This document shows, piece by piece, positions 37,800 through 52,000 of a DNA stretch of 64,000 nt. The translations under genes were made by a program, and so were the position numbers. This stretch comes from Lateolabrax maculatus (Eukaryota > Chordata > Actinopteri > Acropomatiformes > Lateolabracidae): NCBI GenBank assembly GCA_031216445.1, contig CM062212.1, positions 23,850,703 to 23,914,702 of the forward strand, given 5' to 3'. The first letter of the stretch is position 1, and each line of letters starts with the position of its first letter. The notes under the pieces were generated by a model. The model ran no database searches. It saw only the letters and a list, made by a program, of their open reading frames with translations, and had not been told where the DNA came from.

Positions 37800-40700
37800 C
37801 AAAAACACCTTATTTCATCAAAAGAAGTTAAAAGGCGAAGACACTTGCTCTGAATGCCGTAATTCATCAAGTTTCATGCTTTGCAGTGTTACAGCAGCAG
37901 AAATGAGTGTTTGCATGCTCCTGTGAAGAAAATCTACATCTGCGGTCAAAAAACACCTTATTTCATCAAAGAAGTTAAAAGGCGAAGACACTTGCTCTGA
38001 ATGCCGTAATTCATCAAGTTTCATGCTTTGCAGTGTTACAGCAGCAGAAATGAGTGTTTGCATGCTCCTGTGAAAGAAAATCTACATCTGCGGTCAAAAA
38101 ACACCTTATTTCATCAAAAGAAGTTAAAAGGCGAAGACACTTGCTGAATGCCGTAATTCATCAAGTTTCATGGCTTTGCAGTGTTACAGCAGCAGAAATG
38201 AGTGTTTGCATGCTCCTGTGAAGAAAATTACATCTGCGGTCAAAAAACACCTTATTTCATCAAAAGAAGTTAAAAGGCGAAGACACTTGCTCTGAATGCC
38301 GTAATTCATCAAGTTTCATGCTTTGCAGTGTTACAGCAGCAGAAATGAGTGTTTGCATGCTCTGTGAAGAAAATTACATCTGCGGTCAAAAAACACCTTA
38401 TTTCATCAAAAAGAAGTTAAAAGGCGAAGACACTTGCTCTGAATGCGTAATTCATCAAGTTCATGCTTTGCAGTGTTACAGCAGCAGAAAAATGAGTGTT
38501 TGCATGCTCCTGTGAAGAAAATCTACATCTGCGGTCAAAAAACACCTTATTTCATCAAAAGAAGTTAAAAGATGAAACAAACTTGCTCTGAATGCTATAA
38601 TTCATCAAGTTTCATGCTTTGCATGTTCGATCAGCAGAAATGAGTGTTTGCATGCTCCTGTGAAGAAAATCTACATCTGCGGTCAAAAAACACCTTATTT
38701 CATCAAAAGAAGTTAAAAGCGAAGACACTTGCTCTGAATGCCGTAATTCATCAAGTTTCATGCTTTGCAGTGTTACAGCAGCAGAAATGAGTGTTTGCAT
38801 GCTCCTGTGAAGAAAATCTACATCTGCGGTCAAAAAACACCTTATTTCATCAAAGAAGTTAAAAGGCGAAGACACTTGCTCTGAATGCCGTAATTCATCA
38901 AGTTTCATGCTTTGCAGTGTTACAGCAGCAGAAATGAGTGTTTGCATGCTCCTGTGAAGAAAATCTACATCTGCGGTCAAAAAACACCTTATTTCATCAA
39001 AAGAAGTTAAAAGATGAAACAAACTTGCTCTGAATGCTATAATTCATCAAGTTTCATGCTTTGCATGTTCGATCAGCAGAAATGAGTGTTTGCATGCTCC
39101 TGTGAAGAAAATCTACATCTGCGGTCAAAAAACACCTTATTTCATCAAAAGAAGTTAAAAGGCGAAGACACTTGCTCTGAATGCCGTAATTCATCAAGTT
39201 TCATGCTTTGCAGTGTTACAGCAGCAGAAATGAGTGTTTGCATGCTCCTGTGAAGAAAATTACATCTGCGGTCAAAAAACACCTTATTTCATCAAAAAAG
39301 TTAAAAGGCGAAGACACTTGCTCTGAATGCCGTAATTCATCAAGTTTCATGCTTTGCAGTGTTACAGCAGCAGAAATGAGTGTTTGCATGCTCCTGTGAA
39401 GAAAATTACATCTGCGGTCAAAAAACACCTTATTTCATCAAAAGAAGTTAAAAGGCGAAGACACTTGCTCTGAATGCCGTAATTCATCAAGTTTCATGCT
39501 TTGCAGTGTTACAGCAGCAGAAATGAGTGTTTGCATGCTCCTGTGAAGAAAATTACATCTGCGGTCAAAAAACACCTTATTTCATCAAAGAAGTTAAAAG
39601 GCGAAGACACTTGCTCTGAATGCCGTAATTCATCAAGTTTCATGCTTTGCAGTGTTACAGCAGCAGAAATGAGTGTTTGCATGCTCCTGTGAAGAAAATC
39701 TACATCTGCGGTCAAAAAACACCTTATTTCATCAAAAGAAGTTAAAAGATGAAACAAACTTGCTCTGAATGCTATAATTCATCAAGTTTCATGCTTTGCA
39801 TGTTCGATCAGCAGAAATGAGTGTTTGCATGCTCCTGTGAAGAAAATCTACATCTGCGGTCAAAAACACCTTATTTCATCAAAAGAAGTTAAAAGGCGAA
39901 GACACTTGCTCTGAATGCCGTAATTCATCAAGTTTCATGCTTTGCAGTGTTACAGCAGCAGAAATGAGTGTTTGCATGCTCCTGTGAAGAAAATTACATC
40001 TGCGGTCAAAAAACACCTTATTTCATCAAAAGAAGTTAAAAGGCGAAGACACTTGCTCTGAATGCCGTAATTCATCAAGTTTCATGCTTTGCAGTGTTAC
40101 AGCAGCAGAAATGAGTGTTTGCATGCTCCTGTGAAGAAAATCTACATCTGCGGTCAAAAAACACCTTATTTCATCAAAAGAAGTTAAAAGATGAAACAAA
40201 CTTGCTCTGAATGCTATAATTCATCAAGTTTCATGCTTTGCATGTTCGATCAGCAGAAATGAGTGTTTGCATGCTCCTGTGAAGAAAATCTACATCTGCG
40301 GTCAAAAAACACCTTATTTTCTTCAAAAGAAGTTAAAAGGCGAAGACACTTGCTCTGAATGCCGTAATTCATCAAGTTTCATGCTTTGCAGTGTTACAGC
40401 AGCAGAAATGAGTGTTTGCATGCTCCTGTGAAGAAAATCTACATCTGCGGTCAAAAAACACCTTATTTCATCAAAAGAAGTTAAAAGGCGAAGACACTTG
40501 CTCTGAATGCCGTAATTCATCAAGTTTCATGCTTTGCAGTGTTACAGCAGCAGAAATGAGTGTTTGCATGCTCCTGTGAAGAAAATCTACATCTGCGGTC
40601 AAAAAACACCTTATTTCATCAAAAGAAGTTAAAAGATGAAACAAACTTGCTCTGAATGCTATAATTCATCAAGTTTCATGCTTTGCATGTTCGATCAGCA

Positions 40701-41500
40701 GAAATGAGTGTTTGCATGCTCCTGTGAAGAAAATCTACATCTGCGGTCAAAAAACACCTTATTTCATCAAAAGAAGTTAAAAGATGAAACAAACTTGCTC
40801 TGAATGCTATAATTCATCAAGTTTCATCCTTTGCATGTTCGATCAGCAGAAATGAGTGTTTGCATGCTCCTGTGAAGAAAATCTACATCTGCGGTCAAAA
40901 AACACCTTATTTCATCAAAAGAAGTTAAAAGGCGAAGACACTTGCTCTGAATGCCGTAATTCATCAAGTTTCATGCTTTGCAGTGTTACAGCAGCAGAAA
41001 TGAGTGTTTGCATGCTCCTGTGAAGAAAATTACATCTGCGGTCAAAAAACACCTTATTTCATCAAAAGAAGTTAAAAGGCGAAGACACTTGCTCTGAATG
41101 CCGTAATTCATCAAGTTTCATGCTTTGCAGTGTTACAGCAGCAGAAATGAGTGTTTGCATGCTCCTGTGAAGAAAATTACATCTGCGGTCAAAAAACACC
41201 TTATTTCATCAAAAGAAGTTAAAAGGCGAAGACACTTGCTCTGAATGCCGTAATTCATCAAGTTTCATGCTTTGCAGTGTTACAGCAGCAGAAATGAGTG
41301 TTTGCATGCTCCTGTGAAGAAAATCTACATCTGCGGTCAAAAAACACCTTATTTCATCAAAAGAAGTTAAAAGGCGAAGACACTTGCTCTGAATGCCGTA
41401 ATTCATCAAGTTTCATGCTTTGCAGTGTTACAGCAGCAGAAATGAGTGTTTGCATGCTCCTGTGAAGAAAATTACATCTGCGGTCAAAAAACACCTTATT
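37800..41500. repeat. Family B with frequent single-base deletions
   Basis: From 37,800 onward single-base losses and gains reappear: caaaaacacc at 37,801, catcaaagaag near 37,965, tgaaagaaaatc near 38,073, cttgctgaatg near 38,141, catggctttg near 38,169, gctctgtgaag near 38,359 and catcaaaaaagtt near 39,291. Several monomers become 147 bp through catcaaagaag, which by chance keeps a minus-strand frame open for 136 codons at 38,612-39,022. A tattttcttcaaaag variant is at about 40,316. B1 and B2 are otherwise consensus-like. Confidence 0.8.
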
Positions 41501-44500
41501 TCATCAAAAGAAGTTAAAAGATGAAACAAACTTGCTCTGAATGCTATAATTCATCAAGTTTCATGCTTTGCATGTTTCGATCAGCAGAAATGAGTGTTTG
41601 CATGCTCCTGTGAAGAAAATCTACATCTGCGGTCAAAAAACACCTTATTTCATCAAAAGAAGTTAAAAGGCGAAGACACTTGCTCTGAATGCCGTAATTC
41701 ATCAAGTTTCATGCTTTGCAGTGTTACAGCAGCAGAAATGAGTGTTTGCATGCTCCTGTGAAGAAAATCTACATCTGCGGTCAAAAAACACCTTATTTCA
41801 TCAAAGAAGTTAAAAGATGAAACAAACTTGCTCTGAATGCTATAATTCATTAAGTTTCATGCTTTGCATGTTCGATCAGCAGAAATGAGTGTTTGCATGC
41901 TCCTGTGAAGAAAATCTACATCTGCGGTCAAAAAACACCTTATTTCATCAAAAGAAGTTAAAAGGCGAAGACACTTGCTCTGAATGCCGTAATTCATCAA
42001 GTTTCATGCTTTGCAGTGTTACAGCAGCAGAAATGAGTGTTTGCATGCTCCTGTGAAGAAAATCTACATCTGCGGTCAAAAAACACCTTATTTCATCAAA
42101 AGAAGTTAAAAGATGAAACAAACTTGCTCTGAATGCTATAATTCATCAAGTTTCATGCTTTGCATGTTCGATCAGCAGAAATGAGTGTTTGCATGCTCCT
42201 GTGAAGAAAATCTACATCTGCGGTCAAAAAACACCTTATTTCATCAAAAGAAGTTAAAAGGCGAAGACACTTGCTCTGAATGCCGTAATTCATCAAGTTT
42301 CATGCTTTGCAGTGTTACAGCAGCAGAAATGAGTGTTTGCATGCTCCTGTGAAGAAAATCTACATCTGCGGTCAAAAAACACCTTATTTCATCAAAAGAA
42401 GTTAAAAGGCGAAGACACTTGCTCTGAATGCCGTAATTCATCAAGTTTCATGCTTTGCAGTGTTACAGCAGCAGAAATGAGTGTTTGCATGCTCCTGTGA
42501 AGAAAATTACATCTGCGGTCAAAAAACACCTTATTTCATCAAAAGAAGTTAAAAGATGAAACAAACTTGCTCTGAATGCTATAATTCATCAAGTTTCATG
42601 CTTTGCATGTTTCGATCAGCAGAAATGAGTGTTTGCATGCTCCTGTGAAGAAAATCTACATCTGCGGTCAAAAAACACCTTATTTCATCAAAAGAAGTTA
42701 AAAGGCGAAGACACTTGCTCTGAATGCCGTAATTCATCAAGTTTCATGCTTTGCAGTGTTACAGCAGCAGAAATGAGTGTTTGCATGCTCCTGTGAAGAA
42801 AATTACATCTGCGGTCAAAAAACACCTTATTTCATCAAAAGAAGTTAAAAGATGAAACAAACTTGCTCTGAATGCTATAATTCATCAAGTTTCATGCTTT
42901 GCATGTTTGATCAGCAGAAATGAGTGTTTGCATGCTCCTGTGAAGAAAATCTACATCTGCGGTCAAAAAACACCTTATTTCATCAAAAGAAGTTAAAAGG
43001 CGAAGACACTTGCTCTGAATGCCGTAATTCATCAAGTTTCATGCTTTGCAGTGTTACAGCAGCAGAAATGAGTGTTTGCATGCTCCTGTGAAGAAAATCT
43101 ACATCTGCGGTCAAAAAACACCTTATTTCATCAAAAGAAGTTAAAAGATGAAACAAACTTGCTCTGAATGCTATAATTCATTAAGTTTCATGCTTTGCAT
43201 GTTCGATCAGCAGAAATGAGTGTTTGCATGCTCCTGTGAAGAAAATCTACATCTGCGGTCAAAAAACACCTTATTTCATCAAAAGAAGTTAAAAGGCGAA
43301 GACACTTGCTCTGAATGCCGTAATTCATCAAGTTTCATGCTTTGCAGTGTTACAGCAGCAGAAATGAGTGTTTGCATGCTCCTGTGAAGAAAATCTACAT
43401 CTGCGGTCAAAAAACACCTTATTTCATCAAAAGAAGTTAAAAGATGAAACAAACTTGCTCTGAATGCTATAATTCATCAAGTTTCATGCTTTGCATGTTC
43501 GATCAGCAGAAATGAGTGTTTGCATGCTCCTGTGAAGAAAATCTACATCTGCGGTCAAAAAACACCTTATTTCATCAAAAGAAGTTAAAAGGCGAAGACA
43601 CTTGCTCTGAATGCCGTAATTCATCAAGTTTCATGCTTTGCAGTGTTACAGCAGCAGAAATGAGTGTTTGCATGCTCCTGTGAAGAAAATCTACATCTGC
43701 GGTCAAAAAACACCTTATTTCATCAAAAGAAGTTAAAAGGCGAAGACACTTGCTCTGAATGCCGTAATTCATCAAGTTTCATGCTTTGCAGTGTTACAGC
43801 AGCAGAAATGAGTGTTTGCATGCTCCTGTGAAGAAAATTACATCTGCGGTCAAAAAACACCTTATTTCATCAAAAGAAGTTAAAAGATGAAACAAACTTG
43901 CTCTGAATGCTATAATTCATCAAGTTTCATGCTTTGCATGTTTGATCAGCAGAAATGAGTGTTTGCATGCTCCTGTGAAGAAAATCTACATCTGCGGTCA
44001 AAAAACACCTTATTTCATCAAAAGAAGTTAAAAGGCGAAGACACTTGCTCTGAATGCCGTAATTCATCAAGTTTCATGCTTTGCAGTGTTACAGCAGCAG
44101 AAATGAGTGTTTGCATGCTCCTGTGAAGAAAATCTACATCTGCGGTCAAAAACACCTTATTTCATCAAAAGAAGTTAAAAGATGAAACAAACTTGCTCTG
44201 AATGCTATAATTCATTAAGTTTCATGCTTTGCATGTTCGATCAGCAGAAATGAGTGTTTGCATGCTCCTGTGAAGAAAATCTACATCTGCGGTCAAAAAA
44301 CACCTTATTTCATCAAAAGAAGTTAAAAGGCGAAGACACTTGCTCTGAATGCCGTAATTCATCAAGTTTCATGCTTTGCAGTGTTACAGCAGCAGAAATG
44401 AGTGTTTGCATGCTCCTGTGAGAAGAAAATCTACATCTGCGGTCAAAAAACACCTTATTTCATCAAAAGAAGTTAAAAGATGAAACAAACTTGCTCTGAA

Positions 44501-46000
44501 TGCTATAATTCATCAAGTTTCATGCTTTGCATGTTCGATCAGCAGAAATGAGTGTTTGCATGCTCCTGTGAAGAAAATCTACATCTGCGGTCAAAAAACA
44601 CCTTATTTCATCAAAGAAGTTAAAAGGCGAAGACACTTGCTCTGAATGCCGTAATTCATCAAGTTTCATGCTTTGCAGTGTTACAGCAGCAGAAATGAGT
44701 GTTTGCATGCTCCTGTGAAGAAAATCTACATCTGCGGTCAAAAAACACCTTATTTCATCAAAAGAAGTTAAAAGGCGAAGACACTTGCTCTGAATGCCGT
44801 AATTCATCAAGTTTCATGCTTTGCAGTGTTACAGCAGCAGAAATGAGTGTTTGCATGCTCCTGTGAAGAAAATTACATCTGCGGTCAAAAAACACCTTAT
44901 TTCATCAAAAGAAGTTAAAAGATGAAACAAACTTGCTCTGAATGCTATAATTCATCAAGTTTCATGCTTTGCATGTTTGATCAGCAGAAATGAGTGTTTG
45001 CATGCTCCTGTGAAGAAAATCTACATCTGCGGTCAAAAAACACCTTATTTCATCAAAAGAAGTTAAAAGGCGAAGACACTTGCTCTGAATGCCGTAATTC
45101 ATCAAGTTTCATGCTTTGCAGTGTTACAGCAGCAGAAATGAGTGTTTGCATGCTCCTGTGAAGAAAATCTACATCTGCGGTCAAAAAACACCTTATTTCA
45201 TCAAAAGAAGTTAAAAGATGAAACAAACTTGCTCTGAATGCTATAATTCATTAAGTTTCATGCTTTGCATGTTCGATCAGCAGAAATGAGTGTTTGCATG
45301 CTCCTGTGAAGAAAATCTACATCTGCGGTCAAAAAACACCTTATTTCATCAAAAGAAGTTAAAAGGCGAAGACACTTGCTCTGAATGCCGTAATTCATCA
45401 AGTTTCATGCTTTGCAGTGTTACAGCAGCAGAAATGAGTGTTTGCATGCTCCTGTGAAGGAAATCTACATCTGCGGTCAAAAACACCTTATTTCATCAAA
45501 AGAAGTTAAAAGATGAAACAAACTTGCTCTGAATGCTATAATTCATCAAGTTTCATGCTTTGCATGTTCGATCAGCAGAAATGAGTGTTTGCATGCTCCT
45601 GTGAAGAAAATCTACATCTGCGGTCAAAAAACACCTTATTTCATCAAAAGAAGTTAAAAGGCGAAGACACTTGCTCTGAATGCCGTAATTCATCAAGTTT
45701 CATGCTTTGCAGTGTTACAGCAGCAGAAATGAGTGTTTGCATGCTCCTGTGAAGAAAATTACATCTGCGGTCAAAAAACACCTTATTTCATCAAAAGAAG
45801 TTAAAAGGCGAAGACACTTGCTCTGAATGCCGTAATTCATCAAGTTTCATGCTTTGCAGTGTTACAGCAGCAGAAATGAGTGTTTGCATGCTCCTGTGAA
45901 GAAAATTACATCTGCGGTCAGAAAACACCTTATTTCATCAAAAGAAGTTAAAAGGCGAAGACACTTGCTCTGAATGCCGTAATTCATCAAGTTTCATGCT
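41500..46000. repeat. Seven-monomer higher-order repeat, 1,035 bp
   Basis: Two rare B2 variants recur in register. ttcattaagtttc occurs at 41,850, 43,181, 44,215 and 45,251 (offsets 1,331, 1,034 and 1,036). catgtttgatcag occurs at 42,904, 43,939 and 44,974 (offset 1,035 each), preceded by catgtttcgatcag at 41,574 and 42,609 (offset 1,035). The unit is seven monomers, with B2 spaced by dimer, dimer and trimer. One unit is lengthened by a dimer of about 296 bp, giving the 1,331-bp interval. Confidence 0.85.
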
Positions 46001-49000
46001 TTGCAGTGTTACAGCAGCAGAAATGAGTGTTTGCATGCTCCTGTGAAGAAAATTACATCTGCGGTCAAAAAACACCTTATTTCATCAAAAGAAGTTAAAA
46101 GGCGAAGACACTTGCTCTGAATGCCGTAATTCATCAAGTTTCATGCTTTGCAGTGTTACAGCAGCAGAAATGAGTGTTTGCATGCTCCTGTGAAGAAATC
46201 TACATCTGCGGTCAAAAAACACCTTATTTCATCAAAAGAAGTTAAAAGATGAAACAAACTTGCTCTGAATGCTATAATTCATCAAGTTTCATGCTTTGCA
46301 TGTTCGATCAGCAGAAATGAGTGTTTGCATGCTCCTGTGAAGAAAATCTACATCTGCGGTCAAAAAACACCTTATTTCATCAAAAGAAGTTAAAAGGCGA
46401 AGACACTTGCTCTGAATGCCGTAATTCATCAAGTTTCATGCTTTGCAGTGTTACAGCAGCAGAAATGAGTGTTTGCATGCTCCTGTGAAGAAAATCTACA
46501 TCTGCGGTCAAAAACACCTTATTTCATCAAAAGAAGTTAAAAGATGAAACAAACTTGCTCTGAATGCTATAATTCATCAAGTTTCATGCTTTGCATGTTC
46601 GATCAGCAGAAATGAGTGTTTGCATGCTCCTGTGAAGAAAATCTACATCTGCGGTCAAAAAACACCTTATTTCATCAAAGAAGTTAAAAGGCGAAGACAC
46701 TTGCTCTGAATGCCGTAATTCATCAAGTTTCATGCTTTGCAGTGTTACAGCAGCAGAAATGAGTGTTTGCATGCTCCTGTGAAGAAAATTACATCTGCGG
46801 TCAAAAAAACACCTTATTTCATCAAAAGAAGTTAAAAGGCGAAGACACTTGCTCTGAATGCCGTAATTCATCAAGTTTCATGCTTTGCAGTGTTACAGCA
46901 GCAGAAATGAGTGTTTGCATGCTCCTGTGAAGAAAATCTACATCTGCGGTCAAAAACACCTTATTTCATCAAAAGAAGTTAAAAGATGAAACAAACTTGC
47001 TCTGAATGCTATAATTCATCAAGTTTCATGCTTTGCATGTTTCGATCAGCAGAAATGAGTGTTTGCATGCTCCTGTGAAGAAAATCTACATCTGCGGTCA
47101 AAAAACACCTTATTTTCTTCAAAGAAGTTAAAAGGCGAAGACACTTGCTCTGAATGCCGTAATTCATCAAGTTTCATGCTTTGCAGTGTTACAGCAGCAG
47201 AAATGAGTGTTTGCATGCTCCTGTGAAGAAAATCTACATCTGCGGTCAAAAAACACCTTATTTCATCAAAAGAAGTTAAAAGGCGAAGACACTTGCTCTG
47301 AATGCCGTAATTCATCAAGTTTCATGCTTTGCAGTGTTACAGCAGCAGAAATGAGTGTTTGCATGCTCCTGTGAAGAAAATTACATCTGCGGTCAAAAAA
47401 CACCTTATTTCATCAAAGAAGTTAAAAGGCGAAGACACTTGCTCTGAATGCCGTAATTCATCAAGTTTCATGCTTTGCAGTGTTACAGCAGCAGAAATGA
47501 GTGTTTGCATGCTCCTGTGAAGAAAATCTACATCTGCGGTCAAAAAACACCTTATTTCATCAAAAGAAGTTAAAAGGCGAAGACACTTGCTCTGAATGCC
47601 GTAATTCATCAAGTTTCATGCTTTGCAGTGTTACAGCAGCAGAAATGAGTGTTTGCATGCTCCTGTGAAGAAAATTACATCTGCGGTCAAAAAACACCTT
47701 ATTTCATCAAAAGAAGTTAAAAGGCGAAGACACTTGCTCTGAATGCCGTAATTCATCAAGTTTCATGCTTTGCAGTGTTACAGCAGCAGAAATGAGTGTT
47801 TGCATGCTCCTGTGAAGAAAATTACATCTGCGGTCAAAAACACCTTATTTCATCAAAAGAAGTTAAAAGGCGAAGACACTTGCTCTGATGCCGTAATTCA
47901 TCAAGTTCATGCTTTGCAGTGTTACAGCAGCAGAAATGAGTGTTTGCATGCTCCTGTGAAGAAAATCTACATCTGCGGTCAAAAAACACCTTATTTCATC
48001 AAAAGAAGTTAAAAGGCGAAGACACTTGCTCTGAATGCCGTAATTCATCAAGTTTCATGCTTTGCAGTGTTACAGCAGCAGAAATGAGTGTTTGCATGCT
48101 CCTGTGAAGAAAATCTACATCTGCGGTCAAAAAACACCTTATTTCATCAAAAGAAGTTAAAGATGAAACAAACTTGCTCTGAATGCTATAATTCATCAAG
48201 TTTCATGCTTTGCATGTTCGATCAGCAGAAATGAGTGTTTGCATGCTCCTGTGAAGAAAATCTACATCTGCGGTCAAAAAACACCTTATTTCATCAAAAG
48301 AAGTTAAAAGGCGAAGACACTTGCTCTGAATGCCGTAATTCATCAAGTTTCATGCTTTGCAGTGTTACAGCAGCAGAAATGAGTGTTTTGCATGCTCCTG
48401 TGAAGAAAATCTACATCTGCGGTCAAAAAACACCTTATTTCATCAAAAGAAGTTAAAAGATGAAACAAACTTGCTCTGAATGCTATAATTCATCAAGTTT
48501 CATGCTTTGCATGTTCGATCAGCAGAAATGAGTGTTTGCATGCTCCTGTGAAGAAAATCTACATCTGCGGTCAAAAACACCTTATTTCATCAAAAGAAGT
48601 TAAAAGGCGAAGACACTTGCTCTGAATGCCGTAATTCATCAAGTTTCATGCTTTGCAGTGTTACAGCAGCAGAAATGAGTGTTTGCATGCTCCTGTGAAG
48701 AAAATCTACATCTGCGGTCAAAAAACACCTTATTTCATCAAAAGAAGTTAAAAGATGAAACAAACTTGCTCTGAATGCTATAATTCATCAAGTTTCATGC
48801 TTTGCATGTTCGATCAGCAGAAATGAGTGTTTGCATGCTCCTGTGAAGAAAATCTACATCTGCGGTCAAAAAACACCTTATTTTCTTCAAAAGAAGTTAA
48901 AAGGCGAAGACACTTGCTCTGAATGCCGTAATTCATCAAGTTTCATGCTTTGCAGTGTTACAGCAGCAGAAATGAGTGTTTGCATGCTCCTGTGAAGAAA

Positions 49001-52000
49001 ATCTACATCTGCGGTCAAAAAACACCTTATTTCATCAAAAGAAGTTAAAAGGCGAAGACACTTGCTCTGAATGCCGTAATTCATCAAGTTTCATGCTTTG
49101 CAGTGTTACAGCAGCAGAAATTAGTGTTTGCATGCTCCTGTGAAGAAAATCTACATCTGCGGTCAAAAACACCTTATTTCATCAAAAGAAGTTAAAAGAT
49201 GAAACAAACTTGCTCTGAACGCTATAATTCATCAAGTTTCATGCTTTGCATGTTCGATCAGCAGAAATGAGTGTTTGCATGCTCCTGTGAAGAAAATCTA
49301 CATCTGCGGTCAAAAAACACCTTATTTCATCAAAAGAAGTTAAAAGGCGAAGACACTTGCTCTGAATGCCGTAATTCATCAAGTTTCATGCTTTGCAGTG
49401 TTACAGCAGCAGAAATGAGTGTTTGCATGCTCCTGTGAAGAAATCTACATCTGCGGTCAAAAAACACCTTATTTCATCAAAAGAAGTTAAAAGGCGAAGA
49501 CACTTGCTCTGAATGCCGTAATTCATCAAGTTTCATGCTTTGCAGTGTTACAGCAGCAGAAATGAGTGTTTGCATGCTCCTGTGAAGAAAATCTACATCT
49601 GCGGTCAAAAAACACCTTATTTCATCAAAAGAAGTTAAAAGATGAAACAAACTTGCTCTGAATGCTATAATTCATCAAGTTTCATGCTTTGCATGTTCGA
49701 TCAGCAGAAATGAGTGTTTGCATGCTCCTGTGAAGAAAATCTACATCTGCGGTCAAAAAACACCTTATTTCATCAAAGAAGTTAAAAGGCGAAGACACTT
49801 GCTCTGAATGCCGTAATTCATCAAGTTTCATGCTTTGCAGTGTTACAGCAGCAGAATGAGTGTTTGCATGCTCCTGTGAAGAAAATTACATCTGCGGTCA
49901 AAAAACACCTTATTTCATCAAAAGAAGTTAAAAGGCGAAGACACTTGCTCTGAATGCCGTAATTCATCAAGTTTCATGCTTTGCAGTGTTACAGCAGCAG
50001 AAATGAGTGTTTGCATGCTCCTGTGAAGAAAATTACATCTGCGGTCAAAAAACACCTTATTTCATCAAAAGAAGTTAAAAGGCGAAGACACTTGCTCTGA
50101 ATGCCGTAATTCATCAAGTTTCATGCTTTGCAGTGTTACAGCAGCAGAAATGAGTGTTTGCATGCTCCTGTGAAGAAAATCTACATCTGCGGTCAAAAAA
50201 CACCTTATTTCATCAAAAGAAGTTAAAAGGCGAAGACACTTGCTCTGAATGCCGTAATTCATCAAGTTTCATGCTTTGCAGTGTTACAGCAGCAGAAATG
50301 AGTGTTTGCATGCTCCTGTGAAGAAAATTACATCTGCGGTCAAAAAACACCTTATTTCATCAAAAGAAGTTAAAAGGCGAAGACACTTGCTCTGAATGCC
50401 GTAATTCATCAAGTTTCATGCTTTGCAGTGTTACAGCAGCAGAAATGAGTGTTTGCATGCTCCGGTGAAGAAAATCTACATCTGCGGTCAAAAAACACCT
50501 TATTTCATCAAAAGAAGTTAAAAGATGAAACAAACTTGCTCTGAATGCTATAATTCATCAAGTTTCATGCTTTGCATGTTCGATCAGCAGAAATGAGTGT
50601 TTGCATGCTCCTGTGAAGAAAATCTACATCTGCGGTCAAAAAACACCTTATTTCATCAAAAGAAGTTAAAAGGCGAAGACACTTGCTCTGAATGCCGTAA
50701 TTCATCAAGTTTCATGCTTTGCAGTGTTACAGCAGCAGAAATGAGTGTTTGCATGCTCCTGTGAAGAAAATTACATCTGCGGTCAAAAAACACCTTATTT
50801 CATCAAAAGAAGTTAAAAGGCGAAGACACTTGCTCTGATGCCGTAATTCATCAAGTTTCATGCTTTGCAGTGTTACAGCAGCAGAAATGAGTGTTTGCAT
50901 GCTCCTGTGAAGAAAATCTACATCTGCGGTCAAAAAACACCTTATTTCATCAAAAGAAGTTAAAAGATGAAACAAACTTGCTCTGAATGCTATAATTCAT
51001 CAAGTTTCATGCTTTGCATGTTCGATCAGCAGAAATGAGTGTTTGCATGCTCCTGTGAAGAAAATCTACATCTGCGGTCAAAAAACACCTTATTTCATCA
51101 AAAGAAGTTAAAAGGCGAAGACACTTGCTCTGAATGCCGTAATTCATCAAGTTTCATGCTTTGCAGTGTTACAGCAGCAGAAATGAGTGTTTGCATGCTC
51201 CTGTGAAGAAAATCTACATCTGCGGTCAAAAAACACCTTATTTCATCAAAAGAAGTTAAAAGATGAAACAAACTTGCTCTGAATGCTATAATTCATCAAG
51301 TTTCATGCTTTGCATGTTCGATCAGCAGAAATGAGTGTTTGCATGCTCCTGTGAAGAAAATCTACATCTGCGGTCAAAAAACACCTTATTTCATCAAAAG
51401 AAGTTAAAAGGCGAAGACACTTGCTCTGAATGCGTAATTCATCAAGTTTCATGCTTTGCAGTGTTACAGCAGCAGAAATGAGTGTTTGCATGCTCCTGTG
51501 AAGAAAATTACATCTGCGGTCAAAAAACACCTTATTTCATCAAAAGAAGTTAAAAGGCGAAGACACTTGCTCTGAATGCCGTAATTCATCAAGTTTCATG
51601 CTTTGCAGTGTTACAGCAGCAGAAATGAGTGTTTGCATGCTCCTGTGAAGAAAATTACATCTGCGGTCAAAAAACACCTTATTTCATCAAAAGAAGTTAA
51701 AAGGCGAAGACACTTGCTCTGAATGCCGTAATTCATCAAGTTTCATGCTTTGCAGTGTTACAGCAGCAGAAATGAGTGTTTGCATGCTCCTGTGAAGAAA
51801 ATCTACATCTGCGGTCAAAAAACACCTTATTTCATCAAAAGAAGTTAAAAGATGAAACAACTTGCTCTGAATGCTATAATTCATCAAGTTTCATGCTTTG
51901 CATGTTCGATCAGCAGAAATGAGTGTTTGCATGATCCTGTGAAGAAAATTACATCTGCGGTCAAAAAACACCTTATTTCATCAAAAGAAGTTAAAAGGCG

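Larger units (their letters stand above)
22030..37800. repeat. Homogeneous core of family B
   Basis: About 106 monomers with almost no indels apart from the 147/148-bp ctacatc/ttacatc alternation. Exceptions include gatgaaacaactt with gcctataattc near 22,620 and one caaaaacacc near 29,088. Regular trimers give offsets of 443 bp around 22,901-24,430. Larger duplicated blocks are listed separately. The low variation implies recent amplification or strong homogenisation, or better base-level accuracy of the assembly here than on either side. Confidence 0.85.

Noticed and set aside
38612..39022. Longest minus-strand frame, 136 codons (also 115 codons at 53,603-53,950)
   Set aside because: The extra length comes from single-base deletions that make some monomers 147 bp, so the same peptide segment repeats in frame. 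It is an accident of indels in satellite DNA, not a gene.
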